DNA of 64,000 nt from Anaerolineae bacterium (GTDB lineage Bacteria; Chloroflexota; Anaerolineae; Aggregatilineales; Aggregatilineaceae): NCBI GenBank assembly GCA_016926875.1, contig JAFGNU010000018.1, positions 1-64,000 on the forward strand, in the 5' to 3' direction. Both the position numbers and the translations under genes were made by a program. This document shows positions 35,680 to 45,030 of this stretch, piece by piece; positions within the stretch are counted from its first letter, which is position 1; each line of letters begins with the position of its first letter. The notes below the pieces were generated by a model that searched no databases, had not been told where the DNA came from, and saw only the letters and a program-made list of their open reading frames with translations.

Positions 35680-35846
35680 TGGCTGGCGATTGGCGGTTGG
35701 CTGTTGACTGCCGCGTAAAAAACAGGGTGGCAAAGCTTCATCCCTGTGGGATTGTTGTGTGAGGGCTATAAAAACGCCAGGGGTAGATACTTTAGTGGTA
35801 CGGTTTAGTGATAGAGTGATGGTAGAAGCGGTGTGGAGTGAGTGAC

Positions 35847-38123
35847 ATGAACGACCGACGTATCCTTCCATTCCAGGGCTGGCGGCTGATTTTTGCGCAG
35901 GCGGTGGTTGTCTTTTCGCTGATCGTGCTGGTGCTGCGCATGGGCGAACTGCAATTTCTGCGCGGTGAGCAGTTTGTCGAAGACGCCGAAGAAAACCGGC
36001 TCCAGCTTGTGCTCCAGGCGGCCCCGCGCGGCGCGATCTACGACCGCTACCGGACGCCGCTCGCCAAAAACGACCCTGCTTACAACGTGATGATCACCCC
36101 TGCCGACCTGCCCGACGATCCCGCCGCCGTGCTGGAAGAGTATAACCGCCTGTCGGCGTTGATCGACGTGCCCGCCACGCGCGCCGTAGCCGATGCGGCA
36201 GGCCGTACCACCGAGCGCAGCCTGGACGAGATGGTCCTTGAGGGTGAAGGGATCGCGCCTTATACCCCGGTGCTGGTGGCCCAGGACATCCCGCGCTATG
36301 TCGCGTACCGTATTATGGAGGAAGCGCAGCTTCTGCCGGGCGTGACGGTCGAGGTGGCGTCTGTACGCGAGTATCCCAGCGGCGCGGCCACCGCGCACAT
36401 CATCGGCTATCTTGGTCCCATCGGCCCGGAAGAAGAGGTGCGGCTGCGCGAGCTGGGCTATAACCCCGCCTTTGACCGCATCGGCTATGCGGGCATCGAA
36501 GCGTTCCTCCAAGAACAGCTTGCCGGGAAGCGAGGGATGCAAACCTGGATCGTGGACGTAGCGGGCCAACCCATCCAGATGATCGAAGAAGAAAAGTTTG
36601 AAGCGGGCATGAGCGTCCAGCTCACGCTTGACCTGGACCTTCAAGAAGCCGCGCAGGAAGCGCTGATCCGCCAGATCAACGTCACCAACGCCAGCGAACA
36701 GCGGCTTGTCACCCAGCAGGGCGTGGTGATCGCCATGGACCCGCGCAACGGCGAAATCCTGGCGATGGTAAGCTGGCCCAGCTACGACAACACGCGCTTC
36801 GCGCGCAGCATCGACGGCGAATACTACTTTGACCAGTTTGACGACCCGCTGCGCCCCCTGGTCAACCACGCTGTCAGCGCGCTGTACCCGCCCGGCTCGG
36901 TGTGGAAAGTGATCACGGCGACTGCCGCTGTCGAAGAAGACGTGATCGATCCGGCGTCCAAGCTGTACTGTGCGGGCAGCCTGGTGCTGCCCAACGCCTA
37001 CGCCCCGCGTGACGAAAGCCGGGGTCAAACGTTTGTTTGCTGGCTGCGCAGCGGCCACGGAGAGGTAGACCTGCTTAAGGGCATTGCGCAAAGCTGCGAC
37101 GTCTACTTTTACCAGCTCGGCGGCGGCAATCCGAAAGTCAGCGAATCAATCCTCCGCTCCGGCGGACTGGGCATTTATGACCTGTACCGCTGGGCCACGG
37201 CCTTCGGCGTCGGGTCGGAACTGGGGATCGAGCTGCCCGGCGAACTGGCCGGGCGAATGCCCGAAAACCAGTGGAAGCGCCGTTTTTATGGCGAGAGCTG
37301 GTCGACCGGCGACACGTACAACGCCGCATTTGGCCAGGGTTATGTTACGGTGACTCCGCTCCAACTGCTGAATGCGGTCACCGCGATTGTCAACGGCGGT
37401 ACGCTCTACCAGCCGAGAATGGTCATGAACCTGCAAGATGCGAACGGCAACATCCTGCAAGATTTTGAGCCGCAGGTTGCCCGTACAATTATGCCCAAAT
37501 CCGGTGAGGACGTGGTGCTGCTGCTTCAGGAAGACATGATCATCAATGGTGGCAACAGCCTCGTCTGCCGCTGTGAAAAAACCAGCGACTACTACAACGA
37601 AGCGCTCTGCAACCCGGACGGCTATCGCTCGCGCTTTGATCGCAACCCCGATCCCGCCGTCGAAGACTGGGTCGAGTACCGCGTCAACGTGCCCTTTAAC
37701 TACACCTTCAACGCGGGCGTCTGCGACCAGTTTGAGTTTGAAAGCCTGAACCGGCAGCAGCGCTATATCCCGGCGATGGCCTCGCGCGAGACGATTGAAC
37801 TGATCCAGCGCGGTATGCGCGAAGCCGTGCTGACCGGAACGGCGTCCGGCGCAGCGCTGTCATACGTCAACGTGGCAGGCAAAACCGGCACGGCGGAATA
37901 CTGCGACGACATCGCCTACCCGTTGGGCCTGTGCGTTCCGGGCCAATGGCCCGCGCACGCCTGGTATGTTGGCTACGCGCCCTACGAAGACCCGGAGATC
38001 GTCATCATCGCGTTTGTATACAATGGTGGCGAAGGGTCGGCGGTGGCTGCGCCCATTGTGCGCGACGTGATGGATTCATACTACAAGCTGAAGGCCGCGC
38101 GCGGCGAATCGGTGGCAGAATAG
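35847..38123 (+). CDS. mrdA: penicillin-binding protein 2, elongation transpeptidase
   Basis: A 758-residue class B penicillin-binding protein. One TM near residues 14-34, a dimerisation/pedestal domain, then the transpeptidase domain with S351-VW-K354 (SXXK), S416-C-D418 (SXN position) and K679-T-G681 (KTG). It cross-links peptidoglycan in lateral-wall growth with RodA. The SCD-to-KTG distance is long (about 260 residues) owing to an insert near residues 570-640 containing several cysteines (VCRCEK, ALCNPDG, GVCDQF), and more cysteines flank KTG (EYCDD, GLCVPG). ATG 35847 has GGAG 8 bp upstream. Confidence 0.96.
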   Translation: MNDRRILPFQGWRLIFAQAVVVFSLIVLVLRMGELQFLRGEQFVEDAEENRLQLVLQAAPRGAIYDRYRTPLAKNDPAYNVMITPADLPDDPAAVLEEYNRLSALIDVPATRAVADAAGRTTERSLDEMVLEGEGIAPYTPVLVAQDIPRYVAYRIMEEAQLLPGVTVEVASVREYPSGAATAHIIGYLGPIGPEEEVRLRELGYNPAFDRIGYAGIEAFLQEQLAGKRGMQTWIVDVAGQPIQMIEEEKFEAGMSVQLTLDLDLQEAAQEALIRQINVTNASEQRLVTQQGVVIAMDPRNGEILAMVSWPSYDNTRFARSIDGEYYFDQFDDPLRPLVNHAVSALYPPGSVWKVITATAAVEEDVIDPASKLYCAGSLVLPNAYAPRDESRGQTFVCWLRSGHGEVDLLKGIAQSCDVYFYQLGGGNPKVSESILRSGGLGIYDLYRWATAFGVGSELGIELPGELAGRMPENQWKRRFYGESWSTGDTYNAAFGQGYVTVTPLQLLNAVTAIVNGGTLYQPRMVMNLQDANGNILQDFEPQVARTIMPKSGEDVVLLLQEDMIINGGNSLVCRCEKTSDYYNEALCNPDGYRSRFDRNPDPAVEDWVEYRVNVPFNYTFNAGVCDQFEFESLNRQQRYIPAMASRETIELIQRGMREAVLTGTASGAALSYVNVAGKTGTAEYCDDIAYPLGLCVPGQWPAHAWYVGYAPYEDPEIVIIAFVYNGGEGSAVAAPIVRDVMDSYYKLKAARGESVAE

Positions 38124-38231
38124 CACGCTTGTTGAAAACGAGTATAGTAGTAGAAGAAAGCCGCGCGATCTGCTGCGATTGGGTCGCGGGCGATGGATTC
38201 GCAGCCATACCGGGATGCAGACGACGTAACG

Positions 38232-38930
38232 ATGGATGATTCCATTACCCTGAAAGGCATCAAGCAGGGGCTGCTGGTCACGATCAAGCCTGATGGCAAG
38301 TGGTCTGACCTGACAGGCCGCCTGATGACCCTGATCGATTCGCAGGGCGATTTTTTCCAGGGCGCACAGGTGACGCTGGCGCTTGGGCCGCGCGACCTGC
38401 GGGGACACGAGCTGTCAGGTATCCAAACCCAGCTTGCCCGGCGCGGCGTGATGCTGCTGGCCGTTCTGAGCGACAGCGAGAGAACCATTAGCTCCACGCG
38501 CAAGCTCGGCTTGCAGACTGCGCTGGATACGCTGATCGTGGAAGAAGCTGAACCCATCGTGCCGGAGGCGCCCAAGCCGCCGCCCATTGATTCGGAGGAA
38601 CACGGCACACACGGCGTGTTGATCAAGCGCACGCTGCGTAATGGGCGGACGGTGCACAGTGACGGTCATGCCGTGATCATCGGGGATGTGAACGCGGGCG
38701 CGGTGGTCGTGGCGCACGGGGACGTGATTGTGTGGGGCAGGCTGCGCGGCACGGTGCACGCCGGGGCCAACGGTGACGAAGCGGCGGTGGTCTGCGCGCT
38801 GTACCTGGCGCCGACCCAGCTTCGTATCGCCGGGTATATCACTATCTCGCCCGAAGACCGGCGGCGCAAGCCTCGCCCTGAAAAAGCGATGATCCGCAAT
38901 GGCCGCATCGAAGCGGTTGCGTGGGAGTAG
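38232..38930 (+). CDS. minC: septum site-determining protein MinC
   Basis: A 232-residue division inhibitor that, with MinD, prevents FtsZ assembly away from mid-cell. N-terminal domain (ITLKGIKQGLLVTI, then the DFFQGAQVTLALG segment), a Pro-rich linker (PEAPKPPPIDSEE), and the C-terminal beta-helix (RTLRNGRTVHSDGHAVIIGD, VNAGAVVVAHGDVIVWGRLRG, TQLRIAGYITI) that binds MinD. No strong ribosome site marks the start; ATG 38232 matches usual MinC length, but in-frame ATG 38193 is possible. It leads to minD after a 147-bp gap with a short repeat. Confidence 0.95.
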   Translation: MDDSITLKGIKQGLLVTIKPDGKWSDLTGRLMTLIDSQGDFFQGAQVTLALGPRDLRGHELSGIQTQLARRGVMLLAVLSDSERTISSTRKLGLQTALDTLIVEEAEPIVPEAPKPPPIDSEEHGTHGVLIKRTLRNGRTVHSDGHAVIIGDVNAGAVVVAHGDVIVWGRLRGTVHAGANGDEAAVVCALYLAPTQLRIAGYITISPEDRRRKPRPEKAMIRNGRIEAVAWE

Positions 38931-38936
38931 GCAGCG

Positions 38937-38970
38937 ATTGGCGATTGGCTTTTGGCGGTTAGCAGTTGGC
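38937..38970. repeat. short GCGATTGGC repeat between minC and minD
   Basis: Repeated words GCGATTGGC and GGCGGTTAGC in the minC-minD gap, echoing the mreD-mrdA gap (35683-35705) and the first 190 bases. Low complexity; possibly a relic of a dispersed repeat. Confidence 0.35.
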
Positions 38971-39077
38971 CTGCGGTGATTATGTGGGCAAACTGATTCG
39001 AATCCGCGCAGGCAGGCGTGTTCTTCGCTGTGCGTAGACAGGCTGGCGGCTGAAAGCGACATAAAAGGAACCGGTAG

Positions 39078-39893
39078 ATGAGTGCCCGAATTGTAACCAT
39101 AACCTCCGGCAAAGGGGGCGTTGGCAAGACCACCGCGACGGCCAACCTGGCGGTGTCGCTTGCCAGCCTGGGTAAAAAGGTCATCTGTATCGACGCTGAT
39201 ATTGGGCTGCGCAACCTGGACGTGGTGATGGGCCTGGAAAACCGGATCGTGTATGACTTGGTAGACGTGATCGAGGGCCGCTGCAACCTGCGCCAGGCGA
39301 TGGTCAAAGACCGGCGAATCCCCGACCTGTACCTGCTCCCGGCGGCCCAAACCCGTGACAAAACGGCGGTCAGCCCGGATGACATGATAACTCTGACCGA
39401 TGGTTTGCGCCCAGACTACGAGTATATCCTGATCGACAGCCCTGCCGGGATCGAGTGGGGTTTTCGGAACGCGCTTGCCCCTGCCGATGAGGTGGTTGTG
39501 GTCACCAACCCGGAGGTGGCCGCCGTCCGCGACGCCGACCGGATCATCGGGCTGATCGAAGCTGACGAGCGCAGGCTACCGGCCAGCCTGATTATCAACC
39601 GTGTCAAGCCGGACATGGTACGCCAGGGCGACATGCTCTCGGTGGACGATGTGATCGACATCCTGTCCGTGCGGCTGCTGGGCGTCATTCCAGAAGATGA
39701 ATATATCCTGATCGCATCAAACAAAGGCGTGCCGATCACGCTGGATCACCAGAACAGCCCGGCAAGTACGGCGTTTCGCAACATTGCGCGCCGCCTGACC
39801 GGGGAGCAGGTACCGCTGATCAACCTGGACAGCCGTGGCGGCATCCTGCGCCGGTTAGCCCGGATTTTTGGCGCGTCCAAAGCTGCGCCTTAG
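39078..39893 (+). CDS. minD: septum site-determining protein MinD
   Basis: A 271-residue membrane-binding ATPase. The deviant Walker A SGKGGVGKTT (residues 10-19), Walker B-like segments IDADIGLRNLDVVMG and ILIDSPAGIEWGF, and NPEVAAVRDADRIIG are all present. The C terminus GGILRRLARIFG is the amphipathic helix that docks on the membrane. MinD recruits MinC, and MinE stimulates its ATPase. AAGGAA precedes the ATG. minE follows after 19 bp. Confidence 0.98.
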   Translation: MSARIVTITSGKGGVGKTTATANLAVSLASLGKKVICIDADIGLRNLDVVMGLENRIVYDLVDVIEGRCNLRQAMVKDRRIPDLYLLPAAQTRDKTAVSPDDMITLTDGLRPDYEYILIDSPAGIEWGFRNALAPADEVVVVTNPEVAAVRDADRIIGLIEADERRLPASLIINRVKPDMVRQGDMLSVDDVIDILSVRLLGVIPEDEYILIASNKGVPITLDHQNSPASTAFRNIARRLTGEQVPLINLDSRGGILRRLARIFGASKAAP

Positions 39894-39912
39894 TGTAACT
39901 GGGGGTGAACAC

Positions 39913-40248
39913 ATGACATCCCTTATAGACCGACTGCTGGGACGTAAAACGCCGACCAGCGCCGAACTGGCCCGTGAGCGCCTGAAACTGGTCCTGGTCA
40001 CCGACCGGAGCGACCTATCACCGGAAACGCTGGAGCAGATGCAGGCTGAGATCATCCAGGTGATCACGCGCTATATCAAAATCGACCAGTCGAAGGTTCA
40101 CATCAAGCTGGAACAGCGCGCCAGGGAAAACTACCTGGTGGCGGATATTCCGCTGGTGCGCGATCACAGCCAGAGCGCGGCCCCCCCGCCGCCCGCGCCT
40201 GCCGGTTCGGCTCAACTGGCCGAGCCTGAAAAACCGTCCGGCTCGTAG
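39913..40248 (+). CDS. minE: cell division topological specificity factor MinE
   Basis: A 111-residue MinE. The N-terminal SLIDRLLGRK is the membrane-targeting helix, ARERLKLVLVTDR the MinD-activating segment, and EIIQVITRYIKID with KVHIKLEQR the dimerising beta core. After about residue 85 comes a Pro/Ala-rich tail of 26 residues not usual in MinE. The longer upstream reading overlaps minD and is not needed; GGGGGTGA precedes ATG 39913. A strong terminator ends the min operon. Confidence 0.95.
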   Translation: MTSLIDRLLGRKTPTSAELARERLKLVLVTDRSDLSPETLEQMQAEIIQVITRYIKIDQSKVHIKLEQRARENYLVADIPLVRDHSQSAAPPPPAPAGSAQLAEPEKPSGS

Positions 40249-40327
40249 TGTGCCAGGCGTTCGCCGGTTGGTGTTGTCCCGGCTGCGTAAATACAGCGCG
40301 GGAACGATGTCTATCTGCCCTTGCCCG

Positions 40328-40350
40328 AAGCGCATCCCCTGCGCTTTTTT
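40328..40350 (+). terminator. intrinsic terminator after minE
   Basis: AAGCGCA and TGCGCTT form a 7-bp perfect stem with a 5-nt loop, followed by TTTT. This separates the min genes from rodA, which has its own promoter. Confidence 0.85.
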
Positions 40351-40397
40351 GTTTGCTGGTATGGCCGACGGTTGGCCGCCGCCCGCCAATCGCTCTT

Positions 40398-40425
40398 TTG
40401 CCGGGCAAGATAGGAACGCTATAAT
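40398..40425 (+). promoter_or_regulatory. promoter of rodA
   Basis: TTGCCG at 40398-40403, a 16-bp spacer, and TATAAT at 40420-40425; 55 bp before the rodA ATG. Confidence 0.65.
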
Positions 40426-40480
40426 CGGCACGGATACAGGATGTGCCTGGAAGCTGGTAGACGAGTTGAGCCGGTAGCGT

Positions 40481-41590
40481 ATGCAGCAAACCAAACCGAA
40501 TATCTGGCGCGATTTTGACTTCACCCTGCTGGGCGTGACGCTGCTCCTGATCATCATCGGCATCTTGATGATTCGCAGCGCGACCATGGACGCCGTCGAT
40601 CCCGACCTGATCAACCGCGTGCCCAGCCAGGTTCAATTCACCATCATTGGCATGGCAGTCGTGTTCATCGTGGCCGCGATGGATTACCGCCTGCTGGGCA
40701 GCATTCACAGCTTTATCTACGGTTTTGTGATCGTCATCCTGGGGCTGGTGGCCGTGCTGGGCGTGGTGGGTGAAGCGGGCGCGCAAAGTTGGCTGAACGT
40801 TGGCTTGCAGGTCCAGCCCGCCGAGTTGGGTAAGATGCTGCTGGTCATCACGCTGGCGCAGCACCTGGCCAACAACTACGGAAAAATCAACCGGCTGAGC
40901 GCCGTGCTGCTGTCGTTGGCCCATATCGGCGTCCCGGCGCTGATGGTCTTTGTCCAGCCGGACCTGGGCACCGCCAGCGTGATGTTTGTGGTCTGGTTTG
41001 TGATGGTCTGGGCGGCAGGCCTGCGCTTTAAGCACCTGGCGCTGTTTGTAAGCATCGGGCTGATTATGCTGCCGGTGCTGTGGTTCAGCATGGAAGAATA
41101 CCAGCAGCAGCGCATTATCTCGTTTATCAGCCCGGAATCCGACCCCGAAGCGCAGTACAACATCGACCAGGCGTTGATCAGCATCGGCTCCGGCGGGATG
41201 ATGGGCAAGGGCTACGGCAACGGTTCGCAGACGCAGGGGCGTTTTTTGCGCGTGCGCCATACCGACTTCATTTTTAGCGTGATTGCGGAGGAGATGGGCT
41301 TCGTCGGCGCGACGATTGTCATTGTGTTGATGGGCGTCGTGATCTGGCGCTGTTTGCGCGGTGCGGCGGTTGCTGCCGACGCGGTGGGCAGCCTGATCTG
41401 TTATGGCGTGGCGGGGATGGTCTTTTTCCAGACCATGGTATCCATCGGCATGAACCTGAATATCCTGCCCGTGACAGGGCTGACGCTGCCATTTGTGAGT
41501 TCGGGCGGGTCGTCGTTGGTGACCATGCTGATCGGGATTGGACTGGTCGAGAGCGTGGTCATACGCCGCCGCCTGCGGGAGTACACCTAG
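40481..41590 (+). CDS. rodA: peptidoglycan glycosyltransferase RodA
   Basis: A 369-residue SEDS protein with about 10 TMs. Key family segments: AQSWLNVGLQVQPAELGK, FVQPDLGTA (essential Asp), the loop with QYNIDQALISIGSGGMMGKG, and the end GLTLPFVSSGGSS. RodA polymerises glycan strands during cell elongation together with PBP2. GTAGCG is a weak ribosome site. Its own promoter lies 55 bp upstream, after the min terminator. RodA rather than FtsW is favoured by the company of mreCD and mrdA. Confidence 0.94.
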   Translation: MQQTKPNIWRDFDFTLLGVTLLLIIIGILMIRSATMDAVDPDLINRVPSQVQFTIIGMAVVFIVAAMDYRLLGSIHSFIYGFVIVILGLVAVLGVVGEAGAQSWLNVGLQVQPAELGKMLLVITLAQHLANNYGKINRLSAVLLSLAHIGVPALMVFVQPDLGTASVMFVVWFVMVWAAGLRFKHLALFVSIGLIMLPVLWFSMEEYQQQRIISFISPESDPEAQYNIDQALISIGSGGMMGKGYGNGSQTQGRFLRVRHTDFIFSVIAEEMGFVGATIVIVLMGVVIWRCLRGAAVAADAVGSLICYGVAGMVFFQTMVSIGMNLNILPVTGLTLPFVSSGGSSLVTMLIGIGLVESVVIRRRLREYT

Positions 41591-41706
41591 CACAGCCCTG
41601 CATAAACACGCGCTAAGCCAGTATTGTGCCCAAGATTTGAGCAGGCTGGTGTTGAATTAGCTGGCAGCTTATCCATGTGTCCGCGAATCACAGCAGATGG
41701 TAACTT

Positions 41707-44700
41707 ATGAACGAAACCTATTCCGATTCCCCAATCGAATCCCCCAAACCTGACGCCCAAGACCCGACGCCCGCCGCTGCCGGGCCGCAGGTGGTGGTGT
41801 TCGAAGACCTGACGCTGGCCGAGGCGTTGACCTATCTCGTGTGGCGACCGGGCGAAACGGCGCGCCTGTTTTGGCGGGTGCTCACCCGCAGGCCGGGCGA
41901 AGAAGCGCCGCCATCAGCAGCCGGGATCGGGCCGGAGGGGGTGCCATCGTTCGCCCGTGAGCCGGACGCGCTGGGAGCCAGCCTCGACGAGGGACTCGCT
42001 CCCACCCCTGAAAGCCTGGCCGTGCATCCGGGACGGAAAGCCGTGTTTGTGCTGCCTGCGCGGCTGGTTGTGCTGGCGCTGGCGCTGCTGCTGGCGATGC
42101 AGGGCGGGGTGGTGCTGCACGACGCGGCAACCAACCTGGCGCTGCATTTAAAAGGCGAAACCAACGATGCAGGGCTGTGGTTTATGCTGGCGGGCGCGCT
42201 GGTTTTCGGCTTTGAACTGTTCCAGGGCCGCGAGTGGTGGGCGGGGCGTTTCCCGCGCCTGACCGCGTGGCTGCGGCGGCGGTTGGGCAGCGATGGCGTG
42301 CCGCGCCTGTGGAGTGCCGGGCTGATCGTCCTGGCGCTGGTGTTGATCTGGCTGGCAGCAGTGAACGCGGCGGGCGTATGGGGATCGGCGCTGCTGCTGG
42401 CGCTGGCCGGGCTGCTGTGGCTGGCGGTGCTGGTTGGCACAACCGCCCCAGGGGATGTTGAAGTGAGCGAATCAGCCGGTCCCGGCGGCGAGTTTGTGAT
42501 CCGGTCGCGGATCGCGCCGGTTGGGAAAGCCGGAGTCCGCGAAGCGCGCCCGTCGGTCCTGGACAATATCCCGGCGTATCGCCTGTTCCTGATGCCGGTG
42601 GCATTGGTGCTGTCCGCGCTGGCCTACTCGCTGAACGTGACGCGCAGCCCGCAGGATGAGATCACCGACGTGGTGTTCACGACCGGCGGCTTTTTCGCCT
42701 GGGTGCTGAGCATTGGGTTGTGGATCACCGTGCTGGCGGTGGATGTGCGGGGTCTGCCGGGACGACTGCGCGCGCTGCGGGCGTGGCTGCGGCTGGCAGC
42801 CTGGCGTGAGCGATTGCGCGCTTTCCAGGGCTGGTGGACGCTGGCGGCACTGACTGCGATCATCGTGTTGGGCGCGTTTTTCCGGCTGGCCGACCTGGAA
42901 TCCACGCCGCCGGAGATGACCAGCGATCATATTGAAAAGCTGTTGGATGCGCTGCGCGTCAGCGATGGCTATCGCGGCGTATTTTTCCCCAACAACGGCG
43001 GGCGCGAAGGGTTCCAGATGTACGTCGTCGCTTTTTTCGCGGATACGCTGAGGGTGGGCTTCAACTTCAAGGCGCTCAAGCTGGCATCGATTGTAGAAGG
43101 CGTGATCACGCTGCCCGCGCTGTGGTGGATGGCGCGGCAGGTGTTTGGCACCGATACCGACAAGGACCGGCGGCTGGGCAACTGGGTTGGGCTGGCGCTG
43201 GCGGGACTGGTGGCGGTATCGTCCTGGCACGTGATGCTGTCACGGCTGGCGCTGCGGATTGTGCTCACGCCGCTGACAACTGCGCTGGTGATCGGCTTTT
43301 TGGCGCGGGTGATGCGGCACAACAGGATGCGCGATTACGTGGCACTGGGCGCGATTTTGGGTGCGGGTGCCTATTTTTACCAGGCCAACCGTATGCTGCC
43401 GATCCCGGTCGTGATCGGGATCGGGCTGGCGCTGCTGGGGCGGGTGCGCGCCCCGCGCGATCTGCTCAAGCTGGCGGGCGAGGTGATCGGGCTGGCAGCG
43501 CTGGCTCTCACGCCGCTGGCGGCCTACTGGTATATCGGGCAGGTGTTGGAGCAGTCCACGTATGCCAATGTGCGCGAACTGGGCGAGCGGCTGGCGTCTT
43601 TTACGCCGCTGGCGGTGATGCTGTGGTTCTGTGTGCTGGCGCTGATCCTGCGGGCGTCCGGCAAACAGGGCGTGCTGTTGTACGGCGGCGGGCTGCTGGC
43701 GCTGGTAGTCGTCGCGCTGGCGGTGTATATCCCGCTGTATCACTACAGCGAATTGTTCCCGGAGCATTTCTGGGACCGCACGCGGGGCCGTATATTTGGC
43801 GAGGAAGCGTTTGAAGGGCGCGATCCGTCGCTGGGCGAGCAGATCGACCTGTTTTGGGACCGGCGCGACGTGTTTGTGGATAACTACGGCGACGCGCTGC
43901 GCATGTTCCACTGGGAAGGCGACGGCGCGTGGATCAATAACGCCCATGCGCGCCCGGCGCTGGATGGTATTTCTGGCGGGTTGGTGATCCTGGGCATACT
44001 GCTGTGGGGCGTGCGCGGTTTCCGGCGGCAGGACCCGGTGATCTGGCTGCTGCCGCTGGTGGTGCTGGTCATGCTGCTGCCGTCGGCGATGACGCTGGCC
44101 TATACGATTGAGAATCCGAGTTTTACACGGGCGAGTGGTACGCTCCCGGTGGTGTTTTTGCTGGCGGCGCTGCCGCTGGGCATGGTGGGCTATTACCTGG
44201 CGCGGCTGCCGCTGCGCATATGGCGCGTGCCGGTCGGCTTGATCGCGGCGCTGGCTGTGCTGGGCGGCACGCTGGCGGCGGCCATAGGACCAAACTGGGA
44301 CAACTATTTCACCGATTACCGCCTGAGCTACAGCAGTAGCTGGAAGCCCTACCGCGAGATCGTCAAGCCGCTGCGCACATTTGCCGAGGGCGAAGGCAGC
44401 TATGGCAACGCGTTTATGGTGGCTTATACCCACTGGCTCGATCACCGCATCCTGGGTACGATGGCGGGCGATATTCGCTGGCCGAACGGGCTGGTGTCGC
44501 GGGACGATGTGCTGTACGCGATCCACCGCAACGAGGGCACGCCGTACCAGTATGACCCGTCCAGGCCGCTCTTTTTTATGTACCATCCCAGCGATACGGC
44601 GACCGAGCGCTACCTGGCGGATATGTTCCCTGGCGGCACGACGGAAACCTACGAGTACACCTGGGAAACCGAGAGTGGATGGAGCCAGGGCCAGTATTAT

Positions 44701-44733
44701 ATTTACCGCGTGCAGGCGGGGGCGGTTGAGTGA
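41707..44733 (+). CDS. large GT39-like membrane glycosyltransferase
   Basis: A 1008-residue membrane protein. The first ~115 residues are a Pro-rich cytoplasmic lead with no TM. Several TMs follow (about 116-330), then a GT-C-like block from about residue 385 with the acidic outside motif ESTPPEMTSDHIEKLLD and many TMs, and an outside C-terminal domain (about 870-1008) with YEYTWETESGWSQGQYYIY at the end. The overall plan is GT39-like, so it likely transfers a lipid-linked sugar outside the membrane. Substrate unknown. It opens the array of giant membrane proteins and is separated from the next gene by a 151-bp repeat, so co-transcription is uncertain. Confidence 0.8.
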   Translation: MNETYSDSPIESPKPDAQDPTPAAAGPQVVVFEDLTLAEALTYLVWRPGETARLFWRVLTRRPGEEAPPSAAGIGPEGVPSFAREPDALGASLDEGLAPTPESLAVHPGRKAVFVLPARLVVLALALLLAMQGGVVLHDAATNLALHLKGETNDAGLWFMLAGALVFGFELFQGREWWAGRFPRLTAWLRRRLGSDGVPRLWSAGLIVLALVLIWLAAVNAAGVWGSALLLALAGLLWLAVLVGTTAPGDVEVSESAGPGGEFVIRSRIAPVGKAGVREARPSVLDNIPAYRLFLMPVALVLSALAYSLNVTRSPQDEITDVVFTTGGFFAWVLSIGLWITVLAVDVRGLPGRLRALRAWLRLAAWRERLRAFQGWWTLAALTAIIVLGAFFRLADLESTPPEMTSDHIEKLLDALRVSDGYRGVFFPNNGGREGFQMYVVAFFADTLRVGFNFKALKLASIVEGVITLPALWWMARQVFGTDTDKDRRLGNWVGLALAGLVAVSSWHVMLSRLALRIVLTPLTTALVIGFLARVMRHNRMRDYVALGAILGAGAYFYQANRMLPIPVVIGIGLALLGRVRAPRDLLKLAGEVIGLAALALTPLAAYWYIGQVLEQSTYANVRELGERLASFTPLAVMLWFCVLALILRASGKQGVLLYGGGLLALVVVALAVYIPLYHYSELFPEHFWDRTRGRIFGEEAFEGRDPSLGEQIDLFWDRRDVFVDNYGDALRMFHWEGDGAWINNAHARPALDGISGGLVILGILLWGVRGFRRQDPVIWLLPLVVLVMLLPSAMTLAYTIENPSFTRASGTLPVVFLLAALPLGMVGYYLARLPLRIWRVPVGLIAALAVLGGTLAAAIGPNWDNYFTDYRLSYSSSWKPYREIVKPLRTFAEGEGSYGNAFMVAYTHWLDHRILGTMAGDIRWPNGLVSRDDVLYAIHRNEGTPYQYDPSRPLFFMYHPSDTATERYLADMFPGGTTETYEYTWETESGWSQGQYYIYRVQAGAVE

Positions 44734-44795
44734 GGAAACAGTCCGGCGGCGGTGTAAGTGAAATGCGATAGAACCGGGTTGAAGCCGTCTGGTAG

Positions 44796-44946
44796 TTGGC
44801 CTCACCCCTCATCTCCCAGCCCCTTCTCCCCTCTCCAGCCCAGCTATAGAGGGGAAAAGGGGAGCCGCACGGCGGGAACACGGGCGTTCGCAGCCTTGCT
44901 CCCCCTCTCTATTTCCAATGGAGAGGGGACCGGGGGGTGAGGCCAA
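44796..44946. repeat. 151-bp palindromic element, second full copy
   Basis: Ends TTGGCCTCACCCC and GGGGTGAGGCCAA, with internal inverted segments as in the copy at 32673. The right half (about 80 bp) matches the element at 63685 in reverse orientation at nearly every position. It fills the 297-bp gap between the 1008- and 2411-residue proteins. Confidence 0.8.
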
Positions 44947-45030
44947 CCGGCAGGCTCCACATCTGCTATGGCTTGGCATAGCGCCCGGCTGTTTTGTAAC
45001 TGATGCGTAACGGACACATGGGATAGACAG

